Positions 16,588 through 24,960 of a stretch of DNA of 64,000 bases are shown one piece after another (position 1 is the stretch's first letter; each line of letters starts with the position of its first letter). Under the pieces are notes generated by a model. The model saw nothing but the letters and a program-made list of their open reading frames with translations. It was not told where the DNA came from and searched no databases. Both the position numbers and the translations under genes were made by a program. Origin of the DNA: DP-36 sp036004365 (GTDB taxonomy: Bacteria > Desulfobacterota > Binatia > UBA9968); NCBI GenBank assembly GCA_036004365.1, contig DASYRN010000041.1, positions 1 to 64,000 on the forward strand, written 5' to 3'.

Positions 16588-17601
16588 TTAGAATCCTCGG
16601 TAAAGCCGATCTACAAAGCCGCTCTCTTCGAGTTTCCTGCAAAGGCTCATGTCAGCGACGTCCTCGGGTTTTAACTGCATCGCTTTGGAATTCAGCCCGT
16701 GGTGAGCCATGAGTTTGAGGACGGAGGCCACTCCCTCCAAGGTCGGGCATGGCTTGCGCGGGAGCTCTTTACGCAGGTCAGAGTAGGCCCTTTCGATCTG
16801 ATCGGGTTTTTCCAACCTCAGATATTTGGCGATCGTCTGTTCGACCACCTTTCTGTTTGCTGGGTTGTGAATATAGGCTGCGGCTTCAATGATCGCCTTG
16901 GCCATGTTCTCCGCGAGGTGAGGATCCGACTTCATAAATCTACGGGAGGTGACCAACCCGGAGGATTGGAAGGGAATATTTTCCTTTCCAGTGTCTAAGA
17001 GGAGTCGGTAGCCTTCACTCTGAACGATTTGACCGAACTCTGGCGACAGGCTCGTGGCTTCGACCGATCCCGAGCGAAGCGCGGCCAGGCGCTCCGGCAC
17101 GCCGCCCACCTGGAGCAGGACGATGTTGTCGCGCCGGGGAACGAGACCCAAGTAATCGAGGGCGACATAGGTTGCGAGGGAAGCGGAGCCCGAAGGCGTG
17201 CCGATCGCGACCTTTTTACCTTTGAGTTCCTCGGCATTCTTTACTGAGGGCCGAGCGATAAACAAATAGTCCAGTTTGTTCTGCAAGCCGAGGATCATCG
17301 TGAGATCCCCTCCAGCCGTCACGGCATTGGCGACATGGGTAGCGCCGATCAAGCCAAGGGCCGCTTGGCCCGCGAGCATAGCCTGAGCCGCTCTTCCGGC
17401 GATGACAAATACAAGGTCTGCATCCAGTCCGTACTTATGAAAAAAACCCTGGTCCTTGCCGATCCAAAGGGGGGTCACATTGCTGCTAATGGCGCCATGA
17501 AGGAAGATCAGCTTTGTCGGGGGTTCGGCGGGCCACGCTTGAGCGATATGGAACACAAGGAAATGCATGAATAATCCAACCATAGCAGTCCGACACTTCA
17601 T
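16588..17601 (-). CDS. NMT1/THI5-like ABC substrate-binding protein
   Basis: The frame is open to 17685, but the ATG at 17601 has GGGAGAG upstream and gives a standard signal peptide (AMVGLFMHFLVFHIAQAWPA). The mature protein follows the NitT/TauT-type periplasmic-binding pattern: LIFLHGAISSNVTPLWIGKDQGFFHKYGLDADLV, AMLAGQAALGLIGA, LKGKKVAIGTPSGSAS and a C-terminal EESGFVDRLYRGF. Length is 337 residues. No permease or ATPase lies nearby, as for the two related genes at 29950-31974. Ligand is unknown. It is divergent from the hemerythrin gene across 82 bases. Confidence 0.85.
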   Translation of the reverse strand: MKCRTAMVGLFMHFLVFHIAQAWPAEPPTKLIFLHGAISSNVTPLWIGKDQGFFHKYGLDADLVFVIAGRAAQAMLAGQAALGLIGATHVANAVTAGGDLTMILGLQNKLDYLFIARPSVKNAEELKGKKVAIGTPSGSASLATYVALDYLGLVPRRDNIVLLQVGGVPERLAALRSGSVEATSLSPEFGQIVQSEGYRLLLDTGKENIPFQSSGLVTSRRFMKSDPHLAENMAKAIIEAAAYIHNPANRKVVEQTIAKYLRLEKPDQIERAYSDLRKELPRKPCPTLEGVASVLKLMAHHGLNSKAMQLKPEDVADMSLCRKLEESGFVDRLYRGF

Positions 17602-17683
17602 GATCTCTCCCTCGACTGAAGTTCCATGGGTCAGCGTGCTTGTAGCATGGAGGCAGTTCGATGTAAACATAGCTAGGACTGAC

Positions 17684-18151
17684 ATGCGTCGCCACCCGAG
17701 TTTAATGGCGCTTTCACACGATCATCACCACGGCTTGGCGCTGGCGCTCAGATGCCGCAAGCAGGCGCTGGGGCGGATCAAGCCTATGGGAATTCAGGGC
17801 CTCAGAGAGCGAGCCGATGAGGTGAAAGGTTTCTTTTCGAAGAATCTTGAGAGGCATTTCGAAGCGGAAGAAAAGATTTTATTTCCGCTCATGAGCTCGT
17901 GCGTCCCGGAATCGCAGTCGCTGATCCAACGCCTCATCGAAGATCACCGGAAAATGCGCGCCGCGATGCGAAACCTTCGAGGGGATGCTGACATGGCAAA
18001 AATTTTGTTTGACTTCGGCGACCTTCTTGAAGAGCATATTCGCCGCGAGGAGCGGGAGCTTTTCCTGCTCTTTGAAAGATACATTACCCAGGAGGATGCC
18101 GGAAGAATCAAGAGCGAAATCGAGAGGGCGCTGGAACAGCGCGTTGCGTGA
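17684..18151 (+). CDS. Hemerythrin HHE-domain protein
   Basis: I choose the ATG at 17684, immediately before the conserved N-terminus, rather than the upstream in-frame ATG, which would run through the divergent promoter. The 155-residue protein has His-rich iron-ligand motifs: LSHDHHHGLALAL (His12-16), LERHFEAEEKILFPLM, LIEDHRKMRAAM and LEEHIRREERELFLLFE. This is the four-helix HHE cation-binding fold, which binds a di-iron centre and acts in oxygen, NO or redox sensing or iron handling. The next gene starts ten bases downstream, so the two are probably co-transcribed. Confidence 0.85.
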   Translation: MRRHPSLMALSHDHHHGLALALRCRKQALGRIKPMGIQGLRERADEVKGFFSKNLERHFEAEEKILFPLMSSCVPESQSLIQRLIEDHRKMRAAMRNLRGDADMAKILFDFGDLLEEHIRREERELFLLFERYITQEDAGRIKSEIERALEQRVA

Positions 18152-18161
18152 AAGCGAGATC

Positions 18162-18836
18162 GTGAAATTCATACGGCAAGGAACGGGAGAGGAGATCGAT
18201 TTCGTCGCCAAGAAGGTATTGGTTGTCGGTTACACGGGCCGAGATCAGGCGGCGGTGAGGACGCACATCGAAGAACTTGCGGCTCAAGGGATTCCCGCTC
18301 CAAAAGAGATCCCCACGGTTTTTCGCACCCCTTTGGACCGACTTTTGGTGAACGAGGACTTAGAGGTGGTGGGCCAGCACACGTCAGGAGAAGCCGAGGC
18401 CGTTCTTCTCGTTGACGCGCGTGAGATCTGGGTGGCGGTCGGGAGCGATCACACGGATCGTGAATTGGAGAAGGTCGATATCCTAGCCTCTAAGCAAGTT
18501 TGTCCGAAACCCCTTTCCATCGAGGTGTGGAATTACGGCGACCTGCGCGACCACTGGGACAGTTTAGTCTTGAGGAGTTGGGTCGGCGAAGCAGGCCGTG
18601 AGCAGCTCTACCAAGAAGGCCGTATGTCAGATCTTCTTCCTCCCGACGAGCTGCTTGAGATGCTAGATCGCCGTCTGGGGGGCTCTCTGGAAGGTTCAGT
18701 CATTTACACCGGCACGATCCCGTTGCGTGGCAAGGTCTTTTGGGCCAAACCGTATTTCGAGGCGGAACTTGTTGATCAGTTGACTGGCCGATCGATTCGC
18801 TGCCGGTATCGCGTGCGGCGAGTAGATGACGTGTGA
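18162..18836 (+). CDS. DUF2848 family protein
   Basis: A GTG at 18162 gives a 224-residue protein beginning MKFIRQGTGEEIDF. The family pattern is clear: VVGYTGRDQAAVRTHIEELAAQGIPAPKEIP, FRTPLDRLL, SGEAEAVLL, WVAVGSDHTDRELE, KVDILASKQVCPKP and IYTGTIP. DUF2848 proteins have a fold related to fumarylacetoacetate hydrolase, and the Asp/Glu-rich GSDHTDRE segment may be metal-binding. The reaction is not established. The gene lies downstream of a hemerythrin and upstream of a small cupin protein on the same strand, forming a short run that may handle an organic acid. Confidence 0.8.
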   Translation: MKFIRQGTGEEIDFVAKKVLVVGYTGRDQAAVRTHIEELAAQGIPAPKEIPTVFRTPLDRLLVNEDLEVVGQHTSGEAEAVLLVDAREIWVAVGSDHTDRELEKVDILASKQVCPKPLSIEVWNYGDLRDHWDSLVLRSWVGEAGREQLYQEGRMSDLLPPDELLEMLDRRLGGSLEGSVIYTGTIPLRGKVFWAKPYFEAELVDQLTGRSIRCRYRVRRVDDV

Positions 18837-18879
18837 ACGAGAATGAGCGTGCCGTTGCAGCGATAAGGAGGTCGCGGAG

Positions 18880-19227
18880 ATGTCGAAGGAAGAACTGGAA
18901 TTTTTTGCCATCGAGGTCAAGCCCTGGCGCGATGTGCCTGGCAGTCGGTGCGCTGGTCTTCGGGAGCGCATCTTGACTGGAGATCCGGAGTCCGGGAACT
19001 ATACTAGAATTCTAAAATTTGAACCGGGTTGCGATACGACCCCTAACGGAATCGTAACGCACGATTTCTGGGAGGAGGTTTACATCTTGGAAGGAAGCAT
19101 TATCGATTTGAGGCTTAATAAAGAGTTTAGCGCGGGACAATATGCTTGCCGTCCTCCCGGAATGACCCATGGCCCCTGGAGATCGCCGAGAGGGTGTACG
19201 ACTTTTGAGGTTCGGTACACGAAGTAG
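18880..19227 (+). CDS. Small cupin-domain protein
   Basis: The ATG at 18880 is preceded by AAGGAGGT at 18866-18873. The 115-residue single-cupin protein has motif 1 in THDFWEEVYILEGSI and motif 2 in YACRPPGMTHGPWRS, with His and Glu residues placed to bind a metal. It resembles the ChrR-type or acireductone-type small cupins often found beside catabolic genes. The exact activity cannot be named. It follows the DUF2848 gene after 43 bases, so co-transcription is likely. Confidence 0.8.
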   Translation: MSKEELEFFAIEVKPWRDVPGSRCAGLRERILTGDPESGNYTRILKFEPGCDTTPNGIVTHDFWEEVYILEGSIIDLRLNKEFSAGQYACRPPGMTHGPWRSPRGCTTFEVRYTK

Positions 19228-19521
19228 TGCAGCCGAGATTTCATCAAGCTGTTTTCGGTCTCAGCAGGATCTCTGCAAGACCTGTAAGATCCGTTTACAT
19301 CTCGCAGGTGGTCTTACTTCTTTTGTGAAATGAACAGGATAGGTCAAATAAGGCGATTTTTGAGCGAAGCGTGTAAGATAGCCTGACAGTTTTCTGATCG
19401 TTATCCTCTCATCACGTTCTGCCACAAGATTCCGTTTTACGCCTTTACGCTCCGCCAATGACCGCAAACTCGGAATTCTTATAGGTCGGCACAAGCTTTG
19501 CTGCTCCAAACTTAACCTTCG
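19228..19521. other. Intergenic stretch without a supported gene
   Basis: About 290 bases. A minus-strand frame (19261-19509) is open but lacks a ribosome site and recognisable domains. I see no RNA gene or clear terminator. Confidence 0.4.
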
Positions 19522-19740
19522 ATGACGGACTCAACAAATCGGGATAGCGCGGATCTTCTTTGTCAGCGTTGTGATAGTCAGCCGCTTTTTTTTAGAGTGC
19601 GAAGCGAGATCATCGATATTAAGGTATGTGTTGAGTGCGGAGTAAAGGCCGCAACTCTGGGATTGATCGTGACCGAGCTCTCCAAGGAGAAGGGAAGTGC
19701 TTCTGCTCTTTCGTCCGAGAATGACAAAGAATCAGCATAA
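19522..19740 (+). CDS. Mini-protein with two CxxC motifs, twin 1
   Basis: This 72-residue protein has CQRC at residues 14-17 and CVEC at 36-39 around a conserved core, LFFRVRSEIIDIKVCVECG, followed by LGLIVTELS. Four cysteines in two CxxC pairs suggest a zinc-ribbon or rubredoxin-like knuckle. A second copy with the same spacing lies on the opposite strand at 20739-21005, so the two flank the bicupin gene. No ribosome site is obvious at this copy. The family is not recognised, and the C-terminal 20 residues are low-complexity and unconserved between the twins. Confidence 0.65.
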   Translation: MTDSTNRDSADLLCQRCDSQPLFFRVRSEIIDIKVCVECGVKAATLGLIVTELSKEKGSASALSSENDKESA

Positions 19741-19835
19741 TCATTTTCTATCCCTCTTACATTCGTAATTCTACTCTTGCATTGGTCACCGTTGTGTCAT
19801 GACGGTCCTGGACCCGTACGAAGTCTGTGATTCGG

Positions 19836-19864
19836 TTGACATGGGAGCTGTCATTCGATAATTT
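19836..19864 (+). promoter_or_regulatory. Sigma-70 promoter for the bicupin gene
   Basis: TTGACA at 19836-19841 and TAATTT at 19859-19864 are separated by 17 bases. They lie about 40 bases before the bicupin ATG. Confidence 0.55.
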
Positions 19865-19903
19865 CCATCTCGACCTAATCGGAGCGTACTAATCGAGGAA
19901 TTC

Positions 19904-20836
19904 ATGGAAAATTTCTACGAGAACTGGTTGGCCGAGTCGCAGCGTATTGAGAAGGCTGTTGCTGAGGGGCGCAGAGTGGTCCGCGGAAAGGAACTCAGCT
20001 GGGTGCGGACGCGCCAGGACCACAAAGCGGCACTTATGATCGCGCCCGAGATGGGATTTCCCACTGGCGGGAGTCTCCTCATGAAGGCCGAGATACCGAC
20101 GGGCTGGCATACCGGTAAGCATTTGCATGGAGAAGAGGCAATCTATATTGAGCAGGGGGAAGGATGTTTGGTCTTAGACGATAAACGCTATGACTTTCGC
20201 CGCGGCACGATCTTTCATTTTCCCTACCGCTCCCCACATCAGCTTTTTAATACCGGCAAGGAGACAGTTGTCTATGTTTCCGGTTTGGCATGGCCGCTTG
20301 AAGCGGCCGTGCGCATGGGCCGGATGGAGCAGATCGAGGACGCGGGAGAAAATAGCCCTGCTTCGCTCGCGCACCTGGCATTCGAAGAGTCGCAATACTG
20401 GCCCATTGATGGGCGGCGGATTTCAATGCACGAAGGTCAGTTTGAGCTGTCGAGCGAAACCAAACACGGCGCGACCTACTTTCTAATGGGGAGGAGTGGG
20501 AAGCAGAACGGGTTTAGAGCGACAGCAGTCGCGATCAGCTCGATCTTTGTCGATCTGCCGCGCTCCAAGAGCCACAGCCATGCACACCCCGAGGCCTATC
20601 TTTATGCGTTGGAAGGAAGCGGTTACTCGGAGATCGGCGGGAAAAAATACGAATGGGAGCAAGGTGATGCCGTCCATGTTCCGCCAGGCATGATGCACCA
20701 CCAGCACTTCAATCCCAACGATCGGATCATGAAAGAACTCAGGTTCGAATATGGGATTCGCTACTGGTTGGCCGATCAGTGGCGGGGCTATACGACCGTT
20801 GACCGGCATTTGAAAGCGACCCATTTGGATGAATAG
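19904..20836 (+). CDS. Bicupin protein, gentisate-dioxygenase-like
   Basis: The 310-residue protein has two cupin domains. The first has GWHTGKHLHGEEAIYIEQGEG and FHFPYRSPHQLFN, supplying a His-His-Glu-His set. The second has SHSHAHPEAYLYALEGSG and VHVPPGMMHHQHFN. The layout resembles the gentisate/salicylate/1-hydroxy-2-naphthoate dioxygenase group of ring-cleaving iron enzymes, but no other aromatic catabolism gene is adjacent, so the substrate is inference. GTG/ATG choice: the ATG at 19904 has GAGGAATTC upstream. Its 3' end overlaps the convergent mini-protein gene by 98 bases. Confidence 0.8.
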   Translation: MENFYENWLAESQRIEKAVAEGRRVVRGKELSWVRTRQDHKAALMIAPEMGFPTGGSLLMKAEIPTGWHTGKHLHGEEAIYIEQGEGCLVLDDKRYDFRRGTIFHFPYRSPHQLFNTGKETVVYVSGLAWPLEAAVRMGRMEQIEDAGENSPASLAHLAFEESQYWPIDGRRISMHEGQFELSSETKHGATYFLMGRSGKQNGFRATAVAISSIFVDLPRSKSHSHAHPEAYLYALEGSGYSEIGGKKYEWEQGDAVHVPPGMMHHQHFNPNDRIMKELRFEYGIRYWLADQWRGYTTVDRHLKATHLDE

Positions 20837-21005
20837 GAGAGGCGGAGAGCTGAGTCACAATCAATCCCAAACTCACGGCCTCCAGGCCACATTCGACACA
20901 CACGCTGACGTCGAGGATTTCGCTTCGAACACGGAAGAATATCGCATTGCTGTAGCAGCGGGCGCAGAGATTATGTCCATTGGTTTGTTTTCGTAAACCA
21001 TTCAT
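20739..21005 (-). CDS. Mini-protein with two CxxC motifs, twin 2
   Basis: The ATG at 21005 has AAGGAG six bases upstream. Cys14, Cys17, Cys36 and Cys39 fall at the same positions as in the twin at 19522-19740. The core FFRVRSEILDVSVCVECG, then LGLIVTQLS, is nearly identical to it. After residue 54 the similarity stops. The remaining 34 residues are antisense to the end of the bicupin gene, so the frame may simply have lost its original stop. Probable zinc-binding knuckle of unknown function. Confidence 0.65.
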   Translation of the reverse strand: MNGLRKQTNGHNLCARCYSNAIFFRVRSEILDVSVCVECGLEAVSLGLIVTQLSASPIHPNGSLSNAGQRSYSPATDRPTSSESHIRT

Positions 21006-21118
21006 ACTTTGCTCCTTGGTTTTGGTCGGGCCGACTAGAATTCGTCATCCCGTTTTCTTCAAGTCTAAATAATCCCGTTTATTCGATTGGACCACAGTTT
21101 CGTCGCTCTCGTCTGCAA

Positions 21119-21313
21119 TCAATCCTCGGCCATTTCGGTTTTACGCCATCGGGGTTTGGTCTCCATCTCGGGAAAAAGCTCACAAACTTCGATGACCGAG
21201 ATGTCGTTGTGGGAAAAGCCCCCAGTCCTAAGTGAGCTTACGATAGCCTCCACTTGAGATTCAGATTCGGCAACGCAAACGACAGCCTTTGACACATCCT
21301 CTCCTTTATACAT
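21119..21313 (-). CDS. Short protein resembling the start of a general-stress 17M-like domain, probably truncated
   Basis: From the ATG at 21313 the 64-residue product reads VSKAVVCVAESESQVEAIVSSLRTGGFSHNDISVI in pieces typical of the GSP17M-like or DUF-type stress domain, where a beta strand is followed by a helix and then AGFxxxDISVL. Those proteins normally continue for over 100 residues with a glycine-rich membrane part. Here the frame ends soon after ELFPEME, so this looks like a 3'-truncated copy. The start overlaps the stop of the upstream lipoprotein gene by eight bases. Confidence 0.45.
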   Translation of the reverse strand: MYKGEDVSKAVVCVAESESQVEAIVSSLRTGGFSHNDISVIEVCELFPEMETKPRWRKTEMAED

Positions 21314-21494
21314 GAGCATTTTTGTGAATCGACCGGTCAGCTTTATTTTCAAGTCTCACTTCGACTCCGGGAACTCGCGATTCCAGGACATCGGGACCCC
21401 CGTCTCGGGCGTCGACTCGTGGGGGCCTCTCTCGAGAGCATGCCGGAACCAATAAGCCAACACAAAATGCGACCATGAGTAACTTCCGTTTCAT
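21306..21494 (-). CDS. Small putative lipoprotein
   Basis: The frame is open to 21635, but the ATG at 21494 gives a 62-residue protein with a clean lipoprotein signal. It has a basic start (MKRKLLM), a hydrophobic stretch and the lipobox LVPACS with Cys19. The mature part is about 44 residues and charged. It overlaps the next gene start by eight bases, suggesting translational coupling. No family is recognised. Confidence 0.5.
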   Translation of the reverse strand: MKRKLLMVAFCVGLLVPACSRERPPRVDARDGGPDVLESRVPGVEVRLENKADRSIHKNAHV

Positions 21495-21635
21495 CGTCCT
21501 GTTCGCAAACGGGATACCAAAAAGAATGGAGCATTTCGTACCGGTACAAGACAGTGTGTGCAGGAGTTTTCCTGCAGAAAAACTAAAAAGCAGCCCAAAA
21601 AACCATACAGCTTTCAGGCGGCATACCACCCTCAT

Positions 21636-21764
21636 TCATAGCGAAAGAACCACCCGAACCAACGTCCCCCCGATCACAACGGAAGCGAATATTAAAATGA
21701 ACCACATGGCGAGATCATTAATAATAGGTGGACTTCCCTCTATGGGAATCTTTCTTTTCATCAT
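21636..21764 (-). CDS. 42-residue single-TM mini-protein
   Basis: A short frame on the minus strand begins ATGATG at 21764, with GAGGAGTCTGGGGAAA directly upstream. It encodes MMKRKIPIEGSPPIINDL, a TM helix (MWFILIFASVVIGGTLVRVVL) and a stop. The ribosome site, basic start and single helix support a real membrane microprotein. A longer plus-strand frame over the same bases looks like a shadow. Family and role are unknown. It is in line with the lipoprotein and stress genes on the minus strand. Confidence 0.5.
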   Translation of the reverse strand: MMKRKIPIEGSPPIINDLAMWFILIFASVVIGGTLVRVVLSL

Positions 21765-21793
21765 TTTCCCCAGACTCCTCACAATGCCGTGCT

Positions 21794-22225
21794 TCAAAGG
21801 TTAGGTCTCGGTCTCTCCCCAGTTCTGTTGATCCAAATATGTGTCCTAACAATGTGATTTCTCTGCTTATTCTTAATTCTCGGACTCAGACGGATGGCAG
21901 GGTGTTGCGCCCTTTCCTCTTCCTTCCACCGCCGCACTTGCTGGCGAATGTGTTCGGAACTTAACCCCAATACATCACAGATGTTTTCAAACGAGAACAA
22001 CCGATCGTCGTCTGTGTCCAGCAGCCAATCCTCCACCTCGAGGAAGCGACAGTTCTCTTTAGGGAGGTATTTTTTGTAAGTCCAGATGGCGTCTTCCAAG
22101 ACAGCAAGCATGAGCCTTTTTTCAGGCTCCAGGCGGTCCCTTCTACTCACGGTTTCCCAATACTGGATTGGAAGCAAGACGTCCGGGTGAATGGGTTGAA
22201 ACAAGCGGCCTATTTTGTCTTCCAT
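21794..22225 (-). CDS. Hypothetical protein with a possible HTH segment
   Basis: The ATG at 22225 follows GGAGGGATAACCG. The 143-residue protein is largely helical and acidic. It has a conserved-looking block, LMLAVLEDAIWTYKKYL, a central DWLLDTDDDRLFSFENICDVLGLSSEHIRQQVRRWKEE that could form a helix-turn-helix, and a basic C-terminal tail. Similar proteins of unknown function occur in related environmental genomes as far as I recall, but I cannot name the family. A regulatory role is inference. Confidence 0.6.
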   Translation of the reverse strand: MEDKIGRLFQPIHPDVLLPIQYWETVSRRDRLEPEKRLMLAVLEDAIWTYKKYLPKENCRFLEVEDWLLDTDDDRLFSFENICDVLGLSSEHIRQQVRRWKEEERAQHPAIRLSPRIKNKQRNHIVRTHIWINRTGERPRPNL

Positions 22226-22372
22226 CGGTTATCCCTCCGGATAATTCGTGTATTTTGAATTCACTGCAGCGTAAAACACGACGCAATTCCGATGCCACTC
22301 CACGGCGGTCGACGAACAGAATGCGAGTCGATTAGCGAGGCCGGTTAAAGGACCGGTCCCATAGGTCGCAGC

Positions 22373-22891
22373 TTAAGGTTGTGAAGAGGAGCGAAAGGAA
22401 CCGTGTACTGCTCGAGCTAGCTTCTTTATTAACGGAAGGAAGGATTGCTTGACTGTGCCGAGGAGGTGTTGGGCGGTCCGATATTCCGGTCGGTGTGTAG
22501 ACTCCACACCGACCGGCTGGCGTAGTTCGAGAGCTTTCTTGACTGCCAACTTAAGCTCTTCGTTATAGACAGGTTTGATAAGGTAATCACTGGCGCCATT
22601 CTTAATCGCGGTGGCACCCAAACCACCCCGTCCAAAGGCAGTAAGCATGATAAACCGCAGAGCCGGGTTCACCGCTTTCGCTTCCTTTAATAGGTCCAGC
22701 CCGTTCATTCCGGACATATTTAAATCGGAGATGACGAGATCGAACCATTGATTTTTCAATTGACTTAAAGCCACCTCAGCGGAAGTGGCGCACTCCACCT
22801 CATAGCCCTCTTTTTGGAGGATTCTCTTGAAGAGAGGAAGTAGGTTTTCCTCGTCGTCAACTATAAGGATACGGTTATGCGGCGCTTCCAT
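22373..22891 (-). CDS. Single-receiver response regulator
   Basis: The 172-residue protein has a full receiver domain: ILIVDDEEN at the N-terminus, phospho-acceptor Asp in LVISDLNMSGMNGLDLL, Thr in IMLTAFG and Lys in YLIKPVYNEEL. After about residue 125 there is a 45-residue tail without a DNA-binding or enzymatic domain. The start codon lies inside the end of the kinase gene (17-base overlap), so the two are translationally coupled and form a cognate pair. Confidence 0.85.
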   Translation of the reverse strand: MEAPHNRILIVDDEENLLPLFKRILQKEGYEVECATSAEVALSQLKNQWFDLVISDLNMSGMNGLDLLKEAKAVNPALRFIMLTAFGRGGLGATAIKNGASDYLIKPVYNEELKLAVKKALELRQPVGVESTHRPEYRTAQHLLGTVKQSFLPLIKKLARAVHGSFRSSSQP

Positions 22892-24917
22892 AGTCCGTTG
22901 TCTTGATCAACGGGAAGTGAAGATAAAAGGTCGTGCCACTCCCGCAGGTGCTCTCTACTTTGATTTCGCCACCATGGGCCTTGATGATGCGCTCGCAAAT
23001 GGACAAGCCGAGGCCCATACCTTTCTTTTTCTTCGTGGTGAAGAAAGGGCGAAAGATATTGGCCATGGCCTCCGGTTCAATCCCTATCCCAGTGTCAGAC
23101 ACGGCAATCATCAGCTTTTCTTCCGTAGCTTGGTCGGGAAAGAGCGCGGTCGCGCGGACAGTCAATGTCCCTCCTCCCGGCATCGCCTCCGCCGCGTTAA
23201 AAAAGAGATTGATCAATACCTGTACCAACTGGTTACCGTCTGCGGAAATCAAGGGCAGGTTGGGTTGGATGTCCATCGTGACCTTGATTTGTGAATTTAC
23301 CAAATGGCCCATCACAACTTGAATGCTGTTGCGGATAATGGTTTCAATATCCAGCAACGCCAGGTCGGCGTTAGCGGGACGGGCGAAATCCAAGAGATTT
23401 TGAATGATCTCGCTGCAACGGAGGGTTTCTTTCTCGACGATCGTTAAGGCCTGATGGTCAGGGTGAGAAGGTTTCATCTCGCTAAGAAAGTCCTGAATGT
23501 AGCCGAGAATGATCTGCAGTGGGTTGTTGAATTCATGGGCGATAGAGGCGGCAAGCTCGCCCATAGAAACCAACCGGTCCGACGCGATGAGCTGCTGTTC
23601 GAGTTCTTTGGCAAGGCTGCTTAGTTGAGCCTCGCGGTCCCGCAACTTCTCCTCTACTTGTCTGCGCTCAGCGATCTCGGCCTTGAGCGCCTGGTTCACG
23701 GCGCCCAGCTGGGAGGTGCGCTCTCGCACGCGTTCCTCTAGCTCCAGGTGGCTCTTTTCAAGCTCGATCGCCTGTCTTTTGAGCTGCTCGTAGAGCCGGG
23801 AGTTGTGAATGGCGATGGCCGCTTGAGCTGCCAGGGAAGAAAGGAACTCGATCTCTTCCACGCTGAATTCGTGTTCCTCCTTGGCGTACAAACACAAGAT
23901 CCCTATGACCTCTTCCTTAATGATTAACGGAACGGCGAGATACGAGACCAAACTGTTCCTGCTGTACAACTCAGGTCGCCTCACGGAGCGCGGATCTGTT
24001 TGAACATCGCGGACTACCAGCGGAGCTTTAGTTCGGATCACCTCCTCAGCCCGAGGACCAGGTGAGTGCCGTCCGTACCCCTTCCAATCCGTCTGCTCAA
24101 TATTTCGACAGAGTAAATACTCCAGCTCCCTGGTTTCCCGGTCCAATAACCTGACCGTAGTTGCGGTCGAATAAGAGATAAAATGTTCGAGTTTTTCTAG
24201 CAGGAGGCCCAACACCGTCTGCAGATCTAAACTTGACGTAATCGCAACGTTGATATCCCGCAGCGCGCTGATGCGTTCGAGATTACTTTTACTTTGCTTT
24301 TCGGCCTTCTTATGCTCGGTGATATCGCGCAGCAGCCAGCGCAGCCCGGCGTAGCCTTGGCCGTCGAACATTCGAGATACGCTAAGGGCGGCGGGAAAAG
24401 ATCTAACTTTTTCACGCGGGTTTAACGGGAACCACCACTCGCCATCCATGTCCTCTTTAACCAGACGGTTTAGCAGTTGAAAAAAATTGGTGTGACTCTC
24501 TTCCATGAGGAAGGTGACCATGGGTTTGCCTACAAGATAGTCTTGACGGCAATTGAGCATGGTCGCCGCGACCTTGTTGGCTTCCCTGATATTTCCGGAC
24601 GGATCGGTTATCAGATAGCCAGCCGGGGCGAATTCGAAAAGTTCGAGATATCTTTGTCGCTGGGCTTCGACTTCCTGCCGAGAAGTGGTTACTTGGTCCA
24701 CAGATGCGCGCAACTCTTCCAGAGCGATGGAAAGTTCCGCTAGTGCCTCGTCAACTAAGGGTTGGGGTAAGGGTGACATCGCGCTACGCACATAAAGGTC
24801 TGCCAGGCGATTACGCGCCGCTTCCACTTCGCTAGCGAGCTTGTTTTCTTTTATATCGGCTTTCATCTCCGTTTCTTTTCCTTCATGAAGATCGCTCTGA
24901 GGTGATTTCTTTTTCAT
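22875..24917 (-). CDS. Soluble PAS-GAF sensor histidine kinase
   Basis: The ATG at 24917 has GGAGGAGGTGAAGC upstream. The 680-residue protein has no TM helix. Order: N-terminal helical region (1-75), PAS (about 85-200, with FEFAPAGYLITDPSGNIREAN), GAF (about 215-375), a long coiled coil (about 375-450), HisKA with His in ASIAHEFNNPLQI, and HATPase with NLFFNAAEAMPGGG, VSDTGIGI and GMGLGLSICERI. It phosphorylates, most likely, the overlapping receiver protein. A CheB fragment lies 43 bases upstream on the same strand, so the kinase may once have been part of a larger chemotaxis-like hybrid locus. Confidence 0.9.
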   Translation of the reverse strand: MKKKSPQSDLHEGKETEMKADIKENKLASEVEAARNRLADLYVRSAMSPLPQPLVDEALAELSIALEELRASVDQVTTSRQEVEAQRQRYLELFEFAPAGYLITDPSGNIREANKVAATMLNCRQDYLVGKPMVTFLMEESHTNFFQLLNRLVKEDMDGEWWFPLNPREKVRSFPAALSVSRMFDGQGYAGLRWLLRDITEHKKAEKQSKSNLERISALRDINVAITSSLDLQTVLGLLLEKLEHFISYSTATTVRLLDRETRELEYLLCRNIEQTDWKGYGRHSPGPRAEEVIRTKAPLVVRDVQTDPRSVRRPELYSRNSLVSYLAVPLIIKEEVIGILCLYAKEEHEFSVEEIEFLSSLAAQAAIAIHNSRLYEQLKRQAIELEKSHLELEERVRERTSQLGAVNQALKAEIAERRQVEEKLRDREAQLSSLAKELEQQLIASDRLVSMGELAASIAHEFNNPLQIILGYIQDFLSEMKPSHPDHQALTIVEKETLRCSEIIQNLLDFARPANADLALLDIETIIRNSIQVVMGHLVNSQIKVTMDIQPNLPLISADGNQLVQVLINLFFNAAEAMPGGGTLTVRATALFPDQATEEKLMIAVSDTGIGIEPEAMANIFRPFFTTKKKKGMGLGLSICERIIKAHGGEIKVESTCGSGTTFYLHFPLIKTTDYGSAA

Positions 24918-24960
24918 GCTTCACCTCCTCCACGATCAGAACGGCTCAATCATATGGCAG

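Noticed and set aside
21475..21804. 109-codon plus-strand frame
   Set aside because: The minus strand carries a lipoprotein and a microprotein with ribosome sites over the same bases; the plus frame lacks one.
22090..22125. Hairpin with a T run (GAGCC...GGCTC) near 22104
   Set aside because: It lies inside the coding sequence of the 143-residue protein, so a terminator role is unlikely.
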